Shown here: positions 63,085-64,000 of the stretch, piece by piece | How positions within the stretch are numbered: position 1 is the stretch's first letter | Layout: each line of letters starts with the position of its first letter | Source: Paenibacillus uliginis N3/975 | Lineage (GTDB): Bacteria; Bacillota; Bacilli; Paenibacillales; Paenibacillaceae | Assembly: GCF_900177425.1 (NCBI RefSeq) | Contig: NZ_LT840184.1 | Location: 264,308-328,307, forward strand | Direction of reading: 5' to 3' | Length of the DNA stretch: 64,000 nucleotides | Translations under genes and position numbers: made by a program | Notes under the pieces: generated by a model | Databases searched by the model: none | What the model was told of the DNA's origin: nothing | The model's input: the letters and a program-made list of their open reading frames with translations, nothing else

Positions 63085-63663
63085 GTGAAAAACATATTGT
63101 TCGTCTGCACCGGCAACACCTGTCGCAGTCCTATGGCTGAAGGTATGCTGCGCAAGCTCGCCAAGGGGAGAGGGATTCCGCTTGAAGTTCGTTCCGCAGG
63201 TGTTTCGGCTGCAGAAGGAATGCCAATCTCACGTCATGCTGAAGCAGTACTCCGCGATCAGCAGATTAAGGACGGTATGTCCTCTAAGCCACTGAGTATG
63301 GATCTTGTCGAGTGGGCAGATCTGATTCTGACATTGACGTTATCCCATAAGCAGTATGCGATTCGTCAGTTTCCTTATGCGGCGGACAAGGTTCATACGC
63401 TAAAAGAATACGTCGAGAATGATGTGCAGGTGCTTACGGATCTGCAGGAGCAGGACAGTCTGCTGGCATCCATGGAGATGATGAGATCCCTTGGCATTGA
63501 GCTTCAGGAGAAAGACAAGGTTCGGTTAATCGAGCTGCGTCAGCGTATTCCGAGTTTTGATATTTCCGATCCGTTCGGAGGTTCGCTGGAAGAGTATGAG
63601 GAAACTGCGGCAGAAATCCGTTCAGCGCTGTTCCGATTGCTGGACAAGCTGGAGAGAGAGTAA
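63085..63663 (+). CDS. ywlE: Protein-arginine phosphatase YwlE-like
   Basis: I start at the GTG at 63085, eight bases after GGGGAGG, giving 192 residues. The N-terminus CTGNTCRSPMAEG is the low-molecular-weight phosphatase P-loop (C-x5-R). It has the threonine (NTCR) that in YwlE confers phosphoarginine specificity. The general-acid loop is DISDPFGGS near residue 155. YwlE of B. subtilis is about 150 residues. This one carries roughly 42 extra residues between LKEYVE and DPFGGS. It would reverse McsB-type arginine phosphorylation. Confidence 0.9.
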   Translation: MKNILFVCTGNTCRSPMAEGMLRKLAKGRGIPLEVRSAGVSAAEGMPISRHAEAVLRDQQIKDGMSSKPLSMDLVEWADLILTLTLSHKQYAIRQFPYAADKVHTLKEYVENDVQVLTDLQEQDSLLASMEMMRSLGIELQEKDKVRLIELRQRIPSFDISDPFGGSLEEYEETAAEIRSALFRLLDKLERE

Positions 63664-63785
63664 GTAACGTGATTTGCGGCTGTACAGTTCCCGTTATAGT
63701 TGAAGTCATTTACCGATCATAATTATGAATAAATATTCGTTGCTTTTCTTTTCCGTATGTTTTAAGATGAAGGGGAAAAACACGG

Positions 63786-63859
63786 ATTCCGGTGTAACTG
63801 GCGACGAAGTGGATGAAACCACGATGGAGCACCGGAACATACGGCCGGTCGCCTGGGCA
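63786..63859 (+). ncRNA. ZTP (pfl) riboswitch aptamer
   Basis: The segment has the conserved blocks of the ZTP/pfl motif: GTGTAACTGGCGAC, an AGTGGATGAAACCACGATGGAGC stem-loop and the 3' CGCCTGGGCA. The P1-type helix is TTCCGGTG (63787-63794) / CACCGGAA (63830-63837). The ligand is ZMP/ZTP, the alarmone of folate shortage, and the usual targets are folate and purine genes such as glyA. The regulated gene would begin beyond the window edge. An open frame across this region is not coding. Confidence 0.88.
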
Positions 63860-63906
63860 AAGAGCAATTGGTGCACGATACACGTGCGCGGACTGCTCTT
63901 TTTTTC
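63859..63906 (+). terminator. Intrinsic terminator of the ZTP riboswitch
   Basis: AAAGAGCA (63859-) pairs with TGCTCTTT around an inner stem GTGCACG/CGTGCGC, ending in TTTTTTT. Its start touches the 3' aptamer block, so ligand binding can decide between antitermination and termination. Confidence 0.8.
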
Positions 63907-63992
63907 GTCTTTTGCTAACAATTTGGGTTATAATGAAACAAGTTGTTGTACGAGCATTTTGCAAAAGTGCCGACACAAAAGATGAAACATAC

Positions 63993-64000
63993 GAGGAGGT
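63993..64000 (+). promoter_or_regulatory. Ribosome binding site of the gene past the right edge
   Basis: GAGGAGGT at the very end is a strong ribosome site. The downstream gene, probably glyA or another riboswitch target, lies outside the window. 63664-64000 otherwise holds only the riboswitch. Confidence 0.6.

Noticed and set aside
63725..63985. Open frame of 86 codons after ywlE
   Set aside because: It lies across the ZTP riboswitch and its terminator, and its peptide resembles no known family.

Overview
The window looks like a chromosomal segment of a spore-forming Paenibacillus-type member of the Bacillota. The evidence is AGGAGG-type ribosome sites, frequent TTG/GTG starts, LplA/LplB/YtcP-type sugar ABC systems with YesN/YesM-type two-component regulators, spoIIR, and the Bacillus-like order prfA-prmC-(rodA)-spoIIR-ywlC-mntP-ywlE followed by a ZTP riboswitch. 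No tRNA, rRNA, IS element, prophage or CRISPR array was seen.

Layout: 1-8.4 kb holds redox and transport genes: a DUF3243 protein, a glutathione peroxidase, an NADH oxidase behind Rex/Fnr-type operators, a lipoprotein, a TetR/MFS efflux pair with matching operators, an amino-acid permease and a formate/nitrite channel. 8.6-10.7 kb is a molybdopterin oxidoreductase. 11-18.2 kb is a complex-sugar ABC importer with its two-component system. 20.1-30.8 kb is a coherent catabolic cluster (binding protein, two permeases, LacI regulator, esterase, GH3, ~1,124-residue GH94 phosphorylase) with four copies of a LacI-type operator. Its content matches beta-1,2-oligoglucan (sophorooligosaccharide) use. 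30.9-38.3 kb holds assorted genes including glnS, mobA and a LysE-type exporter. 38.4-40.6 kb contains moaA, a TorD-type chaperone and, between them, a putative Fnr-activated small RNA. 40.7-46.4 kb is a drug-efflux block (TetR-RND, and TetR-YkkC-YkkD SMR pair). 46.7-50.5 kb has cardiolipin synthase, a CarH-type B12 photoreceptor regulator and type 2 isopentenyl-diphosphate isomerase.

The most surprising segment is 50.85-53.54 kb. It is an AT-rich three-gene operon encoding LpxC, LpxD and LpxA, the first three committed enzymes of lipid A synthesis, inside an otherwise Gram-positive, sporulating chromosome. The catalytic residues of all three enzymes are retained. No lpxH, lpxB, lpxK or fabZ lies nearby, so the predicted end product is UDP-2,3-diacylglucosamine or a derivative of unknown use. 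The rest (53.7-64 kb) is housekeeping: ychF, an ECF sigma/anti-sigma pair on the minus strand, prfA, prmC, a RodA/FtsW protein, spoIIR, ywlC, mntP, ywlE and a ZTP riboswitch at the right edge.

Themes that connect the regions are redox and anaerobic adaptation (nox, FNT channel, molybdoenzyme, mobA, moaA, TorD-type chaperone, candidate sRNA), plant or microbial glucan scavenging, xenobiotic export, and light/B12-linked isoprenoid control.
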